NCBI GenBank assembly: GCA_910574895.1
Contig: CAJTDQ010000001.1
Coordinates: 434,001-498,000, forward strand
DNA: 64,000 nucleotides
Reading direction: 5' to 3'
DNA from: Eubacteriaceae bacterium
Lineage (GTDB): Bacteria; Bacillota; Clostridia; Lachnospirales; Lachnospiraceae
The notes under the pieces are model-generated. The model made no database searches. It was not told the DNA's origin and saw nothing but the letters and a program-made list of their open reading frames with translations. The position numbers and the translations under genes are program-made. Below are positions 1 to 9,182 of the stretch, piece after piece. Numbering within the stretch: the stretch's first letter is position 1; each line of letters opens with the position of its first letter.

Positions 1-1140
1 ATATCCTGACATATTCTTATACTGATGAGACTGAATCCCCATAATCGTCCCGTCAGCTGTGCTTTCATCCTTCTTATTTACTGTGTATGTATACTTTGTG
101 CTGACATCACCTGTTTTTTCATTATAAATATAATCCGCAGTTGTATTTGTAATAAAATTAAACGCATAAGGTCTATACTCTTTTGCATAACTAATTCCCA
201 GTTCGTCATTATGTGTTTTACTTTCATAAACCCATGCGAAAGACATATATGCTTTATCTTTTGACGAAAATGTAATTTTTAACTTTCCAATTTTATCATT
301 ATGCGTTGTATCTGTTGTTCCTTCATGGCTTACCGAAGCACTTTCCGGTAGAAACAATGCATAATATTGATATGTAGCACCTGGAAAACCATTTACTGAA
401 CTTGTTATATCATTTGTTCTGAACACTACCATCTTTGCTCCATTATATGTATCCTCATATACAATTTCACTCGGAAATGTCACGCGGAGTTTTTCCAGAT
501 AAATAACATTTGAATCCTCTAATTCTAAAAACATAAAGGGACTTCCCTGTGTCATTGTCGTAACCATTTTCTGACTATCTTTAGATGGATTAGAAGTTAC
601 TGCTCTGTATGACCAAGCTGTAATCTCATCTATATTATTATTCGTACATGTCCACTCCGGTGTAATTTTAAAATCACATAAAGTATCATTATCTTTTATA
701 TTATAAGCACTGACATTTGTTGCATTACTGGTCATTGCAGGTTTCGTTACTCTTAAACCATCTTTTTTCATCAGATAACATAACGGAAATGCATAAGCCG
801 TACCCGATAATGCCTCTGTTTTATCACTGTCTTTATCTCCTTCTAAATCCCATAACCAGTTACTTGCCCAGTCATTCGTATCAAGCGCCAAGTGATTTTT
901 ATTATAATTTTCTGTTGTAAATCTATACTTTCCCTGTGTAGAAATTCTTGGCAGTTTTGCCGCCTCTGTTTCATTGGAACCTATTCCAATACTTCCCCCT
1001 CCTATTGCCTGTACCGGTAATGTATCCGCACTGACTTTTTCTGAAAACGCCCCCTCTCTCACATTAGAAAAAGCAAATGTTAAAAGCATTACCAGACAAA
1101 GAATAATTGCTATAACTTTCTTTATTTTTTTAATATTCAT
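1..1140 (-). CDS. Secreted glycoside hydrolase, probable GH81 endo-beta-1,3-glucanase (N-terminal part, cut by window edge)
   Basis: The minus-strand frame is open from an ATG at 1140 to the left edge (380 codons), so the C-terminus lies outside. A GGAGG sits 6 bases before the ATG. Residues 1-40 form a signal peptide: a Lys-rich start, a hydrophobic IILCLVMLLTF stretch and a likely cut after VSA. Further on come NDWASNWLW, GTAYAFPLCYLMKKDGLRV, MTQGSPFMFLEL and a late IMGIQSHQYK. This order resembles the N-terminal half of GH81 laminarinases: a TNKWWSSL-like motif, a 'PL..K....GL' strand, 'QGSPF' and a 'LYPHQW'-like motif. The inferred role is extracellular hydrolysis of beta-1,3-glucan. The catalytic acids would lie beyond the edge, so activity cannot be judged. 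The next gene downstream on this strand is not visible. Confidence 0.66.
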   Translation of the reverse strand, partial: MNIKKIKKVIAIILCLVMLLTFAFSNVREGAFSEKVSADTLPVQAIGGGSIGIGSNETEAAKLPRISTQGKYRFTTENYNKNHLALDTNDWASNWLWDLEGDKDSDKTEALSGTAYAFPLCYLMKKDGLRVTKPAMTSNATNVSAYNIKDNDTLCDFKITPEWTCTNNNIDEITAWSYRAVTSNPSKDSQKMVTTMTQGSPFMFLELEDSNVIYLEKLRVTFPSEIVYEDTYNGAKMVVFRTNDITSSVNGFPGATYQYYALFLPESASVSHEGTTDTTHNDKIGKLKITFSSKDKAYMSFAWVYESKTHNDELGISYAKEYRPYAFNFITNTTADYIYNEKTGDVSTKYTYTVNKKDESTADGTIMGIQSHQYKNMSGY

Positions 1141-1248
1141 CTTTTCCTCCATATAAGATTTTTCTATGATTGCCAAAATAAATTTTAACATAATGTGCCT
1201 ATGCATTTCAGTGCATTTTTTTTATTCAGGTGTTCTTTTTATATATAT

Positions 1249-1291
1249 AAAAACTACTATTCTACAATTTCAAAATATAAAATAGTAGTTT
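1249..1291 (-). terminator. Rho-independent terminator of the CotH-domain gene
   Basis: Read on the minus strand, the arms AAACTACTATT and AATAGTAGTTT (+ strand 1251-1261 and 1281-1291) are perfect complements. They are followed by a T run. The hairpin lies 7 bases after the stop codon of the CotH gene. Confidence 0.8.
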
Positions 1292-1297
1292 CGCTAC

Positions 1298-3100
1298 TTA
1301 CTTACTAATGATTTTTTTACCTGCATGTTTTACATATGCTTTTACTTTATATCTCTTTTTACTTTTTGTATTTTTTAATACAAACTTATATTTCTTATTT
1401 CCCTTTATAATAGCAACTTTTTTATTTTTTCTATAAATAATATATCCATCAGCACCTTTTATTTTATTCCATGATATACGAACACCTTTGTCTATTTTTT
1501 TCACTTTACATTTTGGTGATTTTAACTTTATAGTCTTATTTACAAAAACAAAATCTGAATATATTTTCCCACCGCCATTCTTAATAAATGACCGCACTTT
1601 AAAAGTATATTTTATTCCAGGTTTCAACTTCTTTATAGTATATTCTCCGGCATATCCATTAAAAATTGTTTTTACAAGTTTATATTTTCCTTTTTGTGCC
1701 CTGCACCAGATTTCATTTCCATCTGCCTCTCCCGAATTGTACCATGATAAAGCAATACTTTTATAAGATTTCTTTACAGCTTCTAAGTCTTCTACTTTGT
1801 TATTTCTGATACCTGCCCATTCTTTACGTAAATAATCAACCCTGTTCTTTAACCAGTTTCTTAACATCGTAACATTTTCGCTGTAAGTTTTCGGATGATT
1901 TTCAAATTCCAATCCGATAGGATTATCGCAAATGGAATACCTCTTTGTCATACTCCATCCGGCACCGCCATTTGATACAGGTTGATAATTTCTTTCAAAA
2001 GATTTCCCATAATGTTCTAATAAAAAGTCAATCCGGCTGATTCCCAATCCGTTTTTAGTATACATATTTTCAATCGTGGTAAACATCTTTTTCACACGCT
2101 CATTTAATCTGTTGATAAACTCATCACTTTTGATTAAATATGAATACCATTTCATTTGTGTGCAGAACAATTTCTTATAACTAATATCACCTTCGTAATA
2201 GTCTTTATAGAATGTCTTAGAAGCATTGCCGGAAGACAAATCCACATCCCATAACGGTCCTGCATACATTTTATTATCTTTAACATAAAATCTTGTAGAA
2301 CTATAATTAAAATCTACAGCCTTAAAAATTTCACTAACAATATAATAGTTAATGAAAGAATCTACATCAATATATTTAGAGTATTCGGACAATCTGTTTG
2401 TTTTTAAAGCATTTTCAACTTTCAGCAAATAACTCTCAATATTTTTATATTGAATGTCTGTAGGAACCTCCGGCTCGTTAATTGCAAAGCGAAGCCCATT
2501 TTTTGTCTGAACATATGTAACATCTGATTCATATCTCTCACGTTCCAGTTCAATCAAAAAATCATTACCGCTCTCATCAATTTCAACTTTACCGGTTCCT
2601 GCCTCAACAGGCTCAGTAATCAGATAATTTCCAATTAATTGATTATTATAATATAAATCCACAAATCCTGTCTGCGAGATATAGTTAAGTCCCATCTTTG
2701 TGCCTAATTCAAGACATAATGCATTCCTCATCAATGTTTTATCAAAAGCGTTTGCCAGTACATTCCACTTCTTTCCTTTATCCATTCCTAAAACAGAAAC
2801 TTTAGAACTGAATTTAATTTTTACAGGTTTCTTTTCCGCTTTTAATGTTGAATTTCCTCTTAATTTAACAAAAGCCTGATTATCACTGACATCTACTGTT
2901 CCGTCTTTCTTAACTACTTCAATAGCAGCACTTTCATAGACTGCCTTTGTCAAATGATTCATTTCCTTGTCACAAGTAATATATATTCTGTCAATATCAT
3001 CTGCTTCATAATCCTGTGCCATAACACTCATACCACAAAGCATGATAAAAGCAATTACAAGTGTTACAAAATAAGCTCCTTTTAATCTGTCTCTTCTCAT
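1298..3100 (-). CDS. Secreted CotH-kinase-domain protein with C-terminal fibronectin-III-like modules
   Basis: The protein has 600 residues. The start chosen is the ATG at 3100, 5 bases after GGAGG; an ATG 12 bases upstream overlaps that ribosome site and is unlikely. Residues 1-30 are a signal peptide (hydrophobic core LVIAFIMLC, likely cut after VMA). Residues about 35-415 match the CotH family: an early LRGNSTLK strand, KKPVKIKF with a candidate nucleotide-binding Lys, RNALCLELG, and later GPLWDVDLSSGN, the Asp-rich metal site of CotH kinases. Two Lys-rich fibronectin-III-like modules follow (about 425-600). CotH kinases phosphorylate secreted or coat proteins; the substrate here is unknown. 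There is no LPXTG or dockerin. It is transcribed away from dpaA and need not be a spore protein despite the family name. Confidence 0.82.
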   Translation of the reverse strand: MRRDRLKGAYFVTLVIAFIMLCGMSVMAQDYEADDIDRIYITCDKEMNHLTKAVYESAAIEVVKKDGTVDVSDNQAFVKLRGNSTLKAEKKPVKIKFSSKVSVLGMDKGKKWNVLANAFDKTLMRNALCLELGTKMGLNYISQTGFVDLYYNNQLIGNYLITEPVEAGTGKVEIDESGNDFLIELERERYESDVTYVQTKNGLRFAINEPEVPTDIQYKNIESYLLKVENALKTNRLSEYSKYIDVDSFINYYIVSEIFKAVDFNYSSTRFYVKDNKMYAGPLWDVDLSSGNASKTFYKDYYEGDISYKKLFCTQMKWYSYLIKSDEFINRLNERVKKMFTTIENMYTKNGLGISRIDFLLEHYGKSFERNYQPVSNGGAGWSMTKRYSICDNPIGLEFENHPKTYSENVTMLRNWLKNRVDYLRKEWAGIRNNKVEDLEAVKKSYKSIALSWYNSGEADGNEIWCRAQKGKYKLVKTIFNGYAGEYTIKKLKPGIKYTFKVRSFIKNGGGKIYSDFVFVNKTIKLKSPKCKVKKIDKGVRISWNKIKGADGYIIYRKNKKVAIIKGNKKYKFVLKNTKSKKRYKVKAYVKHAGKKIISK

Positions 3101-3183
3101 ATGAACCTCCATTTAATCCGATACTTTTCTGATAAATTTTATTATAACATTTTCACACCAAAAGAAAAACATATATTTAAATC

Positions 3184-3210
3184 ACTTTTAAACAATATTT
3201 GCATAAATTA
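3184..3210 (+). promoter_or_regulatory. Sigma-K-type promoter of dpaA-dpaB-asnB
   Basis: AC at 3184-3185, a 16-base spacer and CATAAATTA at 3202-3210 match the sigma-K consensus AC-N16/17-CATANNNTA exactly. The dpaA ATG follows 16 bases after the -10. This suits late mother-cell transcription, the known timing of dipicolinate synthesis. Seen: the match. Inferred: the sigma factor. Confidence 0.7.
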
Positions 3211-3226
3211 AATCATGGAGGTGCCT

Positions 3227-4042
3227 ATGAAACCAATTGCTGTATTATCCGGAGACAAACGACAGGATTATATCTGTCAGTATTTAAACAATCATGGATA
3301 CAATGCATATTTGAAATCCACTATGGATTTTAATCAGGACGAATATATTATTTGTTCCACACCATTATGCAAAAAAGGAAAGTATTTAAATTGTGACTTT
3401 TATTCCAGTTTTCCGATGGAAACATTTATGAATCTTCTAAAGCCCGGTCAGACAATTTTTGCCGGAAGCATTCCAAAAGATTTTTATAATAATAAATCTT
3501 TCAATTTCATAGATGTTCTTCATGATGAAACTGTTGTGTGGAATAATGCTGTTCTTACAGCTGAGGGACTTGTTTCATCAATTATCACCCACACTGACTC
3601 TACTATAAAAAATGCCAGAATACTCATTCTGGGTTTTGGTAAATGTGGTATTAATGTGGCAAGAATATTAACTTCCCTATCCGGAAAAGTTTCAATTTAT
3701 GACCACACAGCCCTTCATCTGATACAGGCAAGAGCATATGGATACGAGGGCATTGAATATGAAGACTTAATTCATCATATTCATAAATTTGATATGATTA
3801 TCAACACAGTTCCAACTGATATCTTTCAGGAAATCCACTATATGAAAGCCAAAAACAGTTGTGTGTTATTTGAAATCGCCTCTGCTCCTTACGGTTTTAA
3901 GGAGGATTTCGCAAATAAATATAATTTATCTCTCATTACATGCCCTGGCATACCCGGTGTTACAGCACCGAAAGCTGCTGGGGAATTAATTGCGAAAAGC
4001 ATAATTTCATATTTAGAAAGGACTGAGATAAATGGTTCATAA
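3227..4042 (+). CDS. dpaA: Dipicolinate synthase subunit A
   Basis: This protein (271 aa) is the oxidoreductase subunit (SpoVFA) that, with DpaB, converts the lysine-pathway intermediate dihydrodipicolinate to dipicolinic acid in the mother cell; the product is loaded into the forespore core. A Rossmann motif, ILGFGKCGINVARIL, lies near residue 140. The C-terminus has the family's CPGIPGVTAPKAAGELIAKSI segment. The start is the ATG at 3227, preceded by GGAGG; an ATG at 3215 sits on that ribosome site. dpaB overlaps its 3' end. A sigma-K-like promoter lies just upstream. Its presence indicates an endospore-forming genome. Confidence 0.93.
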   Translation: MKPIAVLSGDKRQDYICQYLNNHGYNAYLKSTMDFNQDEYIICSTPLCKKGKYLNCDFYSSFPMETFMNLLKPGQTIFAGSIPKDFYNNKSFNFIDVLHDETVVWNNAVLTAEGLVSSIITHTDSTIKNARILILGFGKCGINVARILTSLSGKVSIYDHTALHLIQARAYGYEGIEYEDLIHHIHKFDMIINTVPTDIFQEIHYMKAKNSCVLFEIASAPYGFKEDFANKYNLSLITCPGIPGVTAPKAAGELIAKSIISYLERTEINGS

Positions 4043-4637
4043 CTTTAAAGATAAGAACATTGGTGTAGGAATTACCGGTTCTTACTGTACCTACAAAAAA
4101 GTATTTGAAGAACTTAAGCGGCTTGCAGATACAAAAGCAAATATATTTACTATTTTTTCAGATCATGCTTCCACAACAGACAGTCGTTTTGGAAAATGTA
4201 AAGATTTTTTACAAATGGCTGAGGAAATCAGTGGAAGACCACCAATCACAACAATACCGGATGCTGAGCCTATCGGTCCGAAATCCATGTTGGACATTTT
4301 AATTATTGCCCCATGTACCGGCAATACTTTATCAAAATTAGCAAACGGTATCTCTGATACACCAGTCTTAATGGCTGCAAAAGCACATCTTAGAAATAAC
4401 AGACCTTTAGTAATTTTCTTAAGCACAAACGATGCATTGGGAATGAATTTAAAAAATATTGGAATTCTTCTAAATACAAAAAATATTTTCTTCGTACCTT
4501 TCGGACAGGATAACTATATTACAAAACCGAACTCTATGATAGCTCACGTAGATTTAATTGAAGAAACAATTGAAAAAGCATTGGGCGGCAGACAGATTCA
4601 GCCTGTTATTAAAAGTCCACATGTTACGATTCTATAA
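4032..4637 (+). CDS. dpaB: Dipicolinate synthase subunit B (flavoprotein)
   Basis: The protein has 201 residues, the usual SpoVFB length. It belongs to the Dfp/UbiX-like flavoprotein fold: an N-terminal GVGITGSYCTYKKVFEELK nucleotide-binding start, then IAPCTGNTLSKLANGISDTPVLMAAKA, a typical DpaB core. With DpaA it makes dipicolinate for spore heat resistance and core dehydration. Its ATG overlaps the dpaA stop by 11 bases, suggesting coupled translation and equimolar subunits. asnB starts 19 bases after its stop in the same direction. Confidence 0.93.
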   Translation: MVHNFKDKNIGVGITGSYCTYKKVFEELKRLADTKANIFTIFSDHASTTDSRFGKCKDFLQMAEEISGRPPITTIPDAEPIGPKSMLDILIIAPCTGNTLSKLANGISDTPVLMAAKAHLRNNRPLVIFLSTNDALGMNLKNIGILLNTKNIFFVPFGQDNYITKPNSMIAHVDLIEETIEKALGGRQIQPVIKSPHVTIL

Positions 4638-4656
4638 TTTTATTTAGGAGTATTTT

Positions 4657-6501
4657 ATGTGCGGTATCGCTGGTTTTTATCAATTAAAACATGATGTTTT
4701 TAAAGATTATTCTTTTAACCTTTTGAAAAACAAATTAATTAATATGAAAAATTCCATAAAACATCGTGGTCCAAACGATGATGAAATTTATATGGAAGGT
4801 TTCTGCGGATTAGCCCATACAAGATTATCAATTCGTGACTTAAAGGGTGGTCACCAGCCTATGACAAGACGTTATAACGGCAGACGGGCTACCATCGCTT
4901 ACAATGGCGAACTATATAATACGAATGAATTAAAACACCGATTATCATCATATGATATTGATTTGAGAACAACCAGCGATACTGAAATCATCCTTTATTG
5001 CTATCTTGTTTTTGGAACAAAAATTTTTAAAGATTTCAATGGAATCTTTGCATTTGCTATCTATGATAATAATAAATTAATTATTGCAAGAGATCATGTT
5101 GGTGTAAAACCTTTATTCTTCTATATGGATGAAAAGCAGTTTGTCTTCTCTTCCGAACCAAAAGGTATATTCGCCTACGGAATCGAACCAAAACTTAATA
5201 ATGACAGCTGGTGCGAAATCATCGGACTCGGACCTGCCCATACACTGGGAAATGGAGTATTTGCAGGAATTCGTGAGATTCTTCCCGGACATTTTATTTC
5301 TGTTACTCTTAATGAAAATAGAAATATTTCTTTATCAGATACCTGTTTTTGGAAACTAACCAGCAGAATACACAGGGATGATTACGCCTCTACTGTCTGT
5401 TATACAAACTATTTAATTGAAGACAGTATCAAAAAACAGATGGTGTCTGATATCCCTATCTGTACCTTTTTGTCGGGAGGACTGGATTCCAGCCTCGTTT
5501 CTTCTATTGTAAGCAGTAACCTTGGAGACAAAAAGTTGAATACCTATTCATTCGATTTTGTAGACAATGATATCAACTTTAAAGCCAACTCATTCCAGAC
5601 TACAAGAGACAGACCTTTCGTAGACATCATGACTGAGTATATTGGCAGTAACCACAAATATCTGGAATGTAACAATGCGGACCAGATAAACTGTCTGTTT
5701 GAGGCAGTCGATGCCAGAGATATGCCTTGTATGGCAGATGTTGAGTCCTCAATGTTATATTTCTGCAGACTGGTTTCCAGAGAATGTAAGGTAACCTTAA
5801 CCGGAGAATGTGCTGACGAAATATTTGGAGGCTATCCATGGTTCCACAGAACAGATATGTTAAATCAAAATACCTTCCCATGGTCTTACGATATGAATGC
5901 ACGAACTTATTTATTTAAAAAAGATTTTATTGACGAATTAAACATTGACGATTATGTAAAAAATGCCTATGAAACATCTGTAAGCGAATGCGAATATTTA
6001 AATGACGAAAATGAAACGGAAACATTACGCCGAAAAGTTACGTGGCTGAATATCAAATGGTTTATGATGACGCTTCTTACCAGAATGGACCGGTGCAGTA
6101 TGTTTTCAGGGCTTGAAGCCAGAGTTCCTTTTGCAGATTATCGTATATTAGAATATGTATTCAATATCCCTTGGGAATACAAATGCTATCATAATCAGAC
6201 CAAAAGTCTGCTGGTAGAATGTGGAAAGAAATATCTTCCGGATGAAATTCTGTATAGAAAGAAAACTCCATATCCAAAGACATATGATCCAAATTATGAG
6301 AAGATGCTGGGACAAATGGTTTTAGAAGAATATAATTCAAATCTTTTTCTTCAGACAATTATTGATAAAGAAAAACTGCTCAGCTTTGTAAACAGTCCAA
6401 AAGATTACGGCAAACCTTGGTATGGCCAGCTTATGGCAGGCCCCCAGATGCTTGCCTATATATTGCAGATTGGATACTGGCTAAGAAAATATAATTTATA
6501 A
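4657..6501 (+). CDS. asnB: Glutamine-hydrolysing asparagine synthase, in the dpaAB operon
   Basis: This 614-aa enzyme makes asparagine from aspartate, glutamine and ATP. The N-terminal class II glutaminase domain begins MCGIAGFY, with Cys2 as nucleophile after Met removal. The synthetase half has the PP-loop FLSGGLDSSLVSSI (about residue 270) and GECADEIFGGYPWF (about 385). A ribosome site (AGGAG) precedes the ATG, 19 bases after dpaB. The tight linkage to dpaAB behind a sigma-K-type promoter suggests use in the mother cell. Bacillus subtilis has a sporulation-specific asparagine synthetase (AsnO), so there is a precedent, but the link here is inference. It ends at a two-way terminator shared with the convergent gene. 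Confidence 0.93.
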   Translation: MCGIAGFYQLKHDVFKDYSFNLLKNKLINMKNSIKHRGPNDDEIYMEGFCGLAHTRLSIRDLKGGHQPMTRRYNGRRATIAYNGELYNTNELKHRLSSYDIDLRTTSDTEIILYCYLVFGTKIFKDFNGIFAFAIYDNNKLIIARDHVGVKPLFFYMDEKQFVFSSEPKGIFAYGIEPKLNNDSWCEIIGLGPAHTLGNGVFAGIREILPGHFISVTLNENRNISLSDTCFWKLTSRIHRDDYASTVCYTNYLIEDSIKKQMVSDIPICTFLSGGLDSSLVSSIVSSNLGDKKLNTYSFDFVDNDINFKANSFQTTRDRPFVDIMTEYIGSNHKYLECNNADQINCLFEAVDARDMPCMADVESSMLYFCRLVSRECKVTLTGECADEIFGGYPWFHRTDMLNQNTFPWSYDMNARTYLFKKDFIDELNIDDYVKNAYETSVSECEYLNDENETETLRRKVTWLNIKWFMMTLLTRMDRCSMFSGLEARVPFADYRILEYVFNIPWEYKCYHNQTKSLLVECGKKYLPDEILYRKKTPYPKTYDPNYEKMLGQMVLEEYNSNLFLQTIIDKEKLLSFVNSPKDYGKPWYGQLMAGPQMLAYILQIGYWLRKYNL

Positions 6502-6502
6502 T

Positions 6503-6550
6503 AAAATAAGGGAAAATACAAATATTTGTATTCTCCCTTATTTTAATTTT
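6503..6550. terminator. Bidirectional terminator between asnB and the GTPase-nuclease gene
   Basis: The arms AAAATAAGGGA (6503-6513) and TCCCTTATTTT (6534-6544) flank an inner ATACAAATATTTGTAT palindrome. T-rich tails lie on both sides, so it can end asnB (+) and the convergent minus-strand gene. Confidence 0.85.
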
Positions 6551-9175
6551 TTAGTTTATTTCATCCTTTATCAAATAATTTTCAAGGCTGCTGTCCCCCC
6601 TGATACTCTCTTCAATCTGTTTATTAACCCTGTCAATTTCTTCCTTAAAGTTCATCGCAGACATCCTGAGAGCTCCGTGTCCCATAATAATTAATTGTTC
6701 CAATGCATCTGAGGTAGCTACCGTCACACGATATTTACTAGCCATCTGATGAGTTGTCTTTGCAATGTACATATCTGCCGTTTCTGCAGCCTTTGTAAAT
6801 ACCACATAGATATTATTATGTTTATAGATAGTTTCCTTATGTCTGTTTACATTGTAAGCATCAAACACCACAATGACCGTATTATCTTTATATCCCTGAT
6901 AATTGGACATGATATCAAGCAACCGGTCTCTCGCCCCATCAATATTCTTTGACGCAATATCTTTTAATTCTTCCCATGCAAAAATAATGTTATATCCATC
7001 TACCAGAACACATTCGGGAAGATTATTATTCTGCTTTCCTTTGTACTGCTTCGGTTTCTGCTGATAATTCCTTACTGTTGTCTCCGTATATTCCTTTCTC
7101 TTAATTGGTCCGAATGTCTTTTCAAAAATCGCCTCCAGTTCTTTGTCTGTGGCATATGAATCATTCACAGACTTCGTAGTTTTTCTATTAATTATTACAT
7201 CTGAACTATTTGTCTCTTCCACTTCTTTATCTATAGAATTAAGATTCAGTGATGTTTTCACATGCATATAATTTTCTACTTCATTCCACGGAACGTTGAA
7301 TCCAGCCCCATGCGCACAGAATACGGAACCGGTTGGATTTCTCAAATCTGCCTCACTGTCATATCCTGCTTTTTCAATCACTTCTTGTGCATTGTGACAT
7401 GGTGCGTATCCTTTAAACTTCAATGTCAATGTTCCCTGTCCATGGGAATACTCATTCACATCATTGATATAATTCCACATCGTTGAAACGGGTGCATAAC
7501 CAGTCAATACACTTTTCTCATGAACTGTCTCCGGCGGATTCATCGTACCTTCCATCTGACTAATATCAGTCATAGCTCTTCCCACACTATCTGTAGGAAT
7601 CGTTAATGTAAAATCATAATAAGGTTCCAGTAAAACAGATTCTGCTTTCTTTAATCCCTGCCTCACTGCACGATAAGTCGCCTGTCTGAAATCACCACCC
7701 TCTGTATGTTTCAGATGTGCATTCCCACCTACGATTGTAATGCAGATGTCCGTAATCGGTGCTCCGGTAAGCACACCTCTATGCGTTTTTTCTTCTAAAT
7801 GTGTCATAATCAGTCTCTGCCAGTTTTTGCTTAATTCATTCTCACTGACATGGCTTTCAAAAGTCAATCCACTGCCCGGCATTCCCGGTTCTAATAATAG
7901 ATGTACTTCTGCATAATGACGCAATGGTTCAAAATGACCCACACCTTCCACAGTATTCGTTATTGTTTCTTTATATAAAATGCTTCCTGCACCAAACTCT
8001 ACATCCAAGTCAAACCTTTCTTTAATTAGACTTTTTAAAACTTCTATCTGAACCTGTCCCATAACACTAGTGGTCAATTCTTTCTTTTCTTCATTCCAGG
8101 TTATCTTTAATGTAGGGTCTTCTTCCTCTAATTCTTTTAATTGTTGATACACCTGATTCATATGAACCTTATTTTGTACATCTAACTTGTAGGAAAGTAC
8201 CGGTATCAGGCTTGGAGATATTTCCTCTGTCTCAAATCCCAGTCCTTCTCCCTGATAAGTGTTTGTAAGGCCTATGATAGCACAGACATCTCCTGCCTTC
8301 ACTTCACCTACAGCATCATACTTTTCACCGGAGTAAACCCGTATCTCATTGACCTTCTCACTCCATTCAATAGCTCCATTCATTCCACTTAAAATATCTT
8401 TTACCTTTAAACTTCCACCTGTTATTTTCAAGTGTGTCAGACGGTTATTGTTATGATCCTTTGAAATCTTAAATACTTTTGCACCAAAATTTTCTGAATA
8501 AATTGATTCATAGGTATATTGATACAGTCCTTCCAGCAGACTGTCTACACCGTCTAACTGCAGTGCGGAACCAAAATAGCATGGAAACAGATTTCTATTG
8601 TATATCAACTCTGAAATGGTAGTGTCACTAATTTCTCCACCCTCCATGTAAGTTTCAAACAAGTCTTCATCACACATGGCAATATCTTCCATTGTTCCCA
8701 CGCCGGCAGGAAATCTTACCACGGAATCGCTCAGTTTTTCTTTAATTTCATGCAGCAGAAAATCACCACTGACATTCGGCATATCCATTTTATTTACAAA
8801 TAAAAATGTAGGAACATGATAAGTTTCTAACAGTTTCCAAAGTGTCTCTGTATGTCCCTGTACACCTTCACTTCCACTTACAACTAAAACTGCATAATCA
8901 AGCACTGATAATGTCCGTTCCATCTCTGCCGAAAAATCCACATGACCGGGAGTGTCCAGCAAAATAAGACGCATATCATTGTATTCCATCACAGCCTGTT
9001 TCGAGAATATTGTTATTCCTCTGTCACGCTCCATCTGGAATGTATCAAGATATGCATCTTTGTGATCTACTCTTCCTAATTTTCTTATTTTTCCTGTAGT
9101 ATATAATAGTGCCTCTGACAATGTTGTCTTACCACCATCGACATGAGCCACAATACCAATTGTTATTTTCTTCAT
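6551..9175 (-). CDS. TetM-like ribosomal GTPase fused to a C-terminal YacP/Rae1-type NYN endoribonuclease domain
   Basis: The protein has 874 residues against about 640 for Tet(M)/Tet(O). Residues 1-650 are an EF-G-like translation factor: P-loop AHVDGGKTT, switch RGITIF, DTPGHVD, NKMD, then domains II-V. Domain IV-V ends with GSVFCAHGAGF, unlike classic Tet(M). A charged linker (about 655-720) leads to residues 722-860, a clear YacP/Rae1 NYN domain: VDGYNII, ARDRL, VVFDAYNV, AAETADMYI, ATSDALEQLI and GHGALRMSA, with all acidic positions kept. Rae1 of B. subtilis cleaves mRNA in the ribosomal A site. The fusion therefore suggests a GTPase that brings a nuclease to ribosomes; true tetracycline resistance is unproven. 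The start is the ATG at 9175, where Tet(M) homology begins. No Shine-Dalgarno is present and a -10 lies 7 bases upstream, so the mRNA may be leaderless. Confidence 0.9.
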   Translation of the reverse strand: MKKITIGIVAHVDGGKTTLSEALLYTTGKIRKLGRVDHKDAYLDTFQMERDRGITIFSKQAVMEYNDMRLILLDTPGHVDFSAEMERTLSVLDYAVLVVSGSEGVQGHTETLWKLLETYHVPTFLFVNKMDMPNVSGDFLLHEIKEKLSDSVVRFPAGVGTMEDIAMCDEDLFETYMEGGEISDTTISELIYNRNLFPCYFGSALQLDGVDSLLEGLYQYTYESIYSENFGAKVFKISKDHNNNRLTHLKITGGSLKVKDILSGMNGAIEWSEKVNEIRVYSGEKYDAVGEVKAGDVCAIIGLTNTYQGEGLGFETEEISPSLIPVLSYKLDVQNKVHMNQVYQQLKELEEEDPTLKITWNEEKKELTTSVMGQVQIEVLKSLIKERFDLDVEFGAGSILYKETITNTVEGVGHFEPLRHYAEVHLLLEPGMPGSGLTFESHVSENELSKNWQRLIMTHLEEKTHRGVLTGAPITDICITIVGGNAHLKHTEGGDFRQATYRAVRQGLKKAESVLLEPYYDFTLTIPTDSVGRAMTDISQMEGTMNPPETVHEKSVLTGYAPVSTMWNYINDVNEYSHGQGTLTLKFKGYAPCHNAQEVIEKAGYDSEADLRNPTGSVFCAHGAGFNVPWNEVENYMHVKTSLNLNSIDKEVEETNSSDVIINRKTTKSVNDSYATDKELEAIFEKTFGPIKRKEYTETTVRNYQQKPKQYKGKQNNNLPECVLVDGYNIIFAWEELKDIASKNIDGARDRLLDIMSNYQGYKDNTVIVVFDAYNVNRHKETIYKHNNIYVVFTKAAETADMYIAKTTHQMASKYRVTVATSDALEQLIIMGHGALRMSAMNFKEEIDRVNKQIEESIRGDSSLENYLIKDEIN

Positions 9176-9182
9176 AAAGATT

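Noticed and set aside
1298-3100. Cellulosomal (dockerin) CotH protein
   Set aside because: No duplicated calcium-binding dockerin segment is present; the C-terminus is fibronectin-III-like.
6551-9175. Calling this an acquired tet(M)/tet(O) resistance gene
   Set aside because: It diverges through domain IV, carries an extra nuclease domain, has ordinary local base composition, and no mobile element or conjugative gene is nearby.
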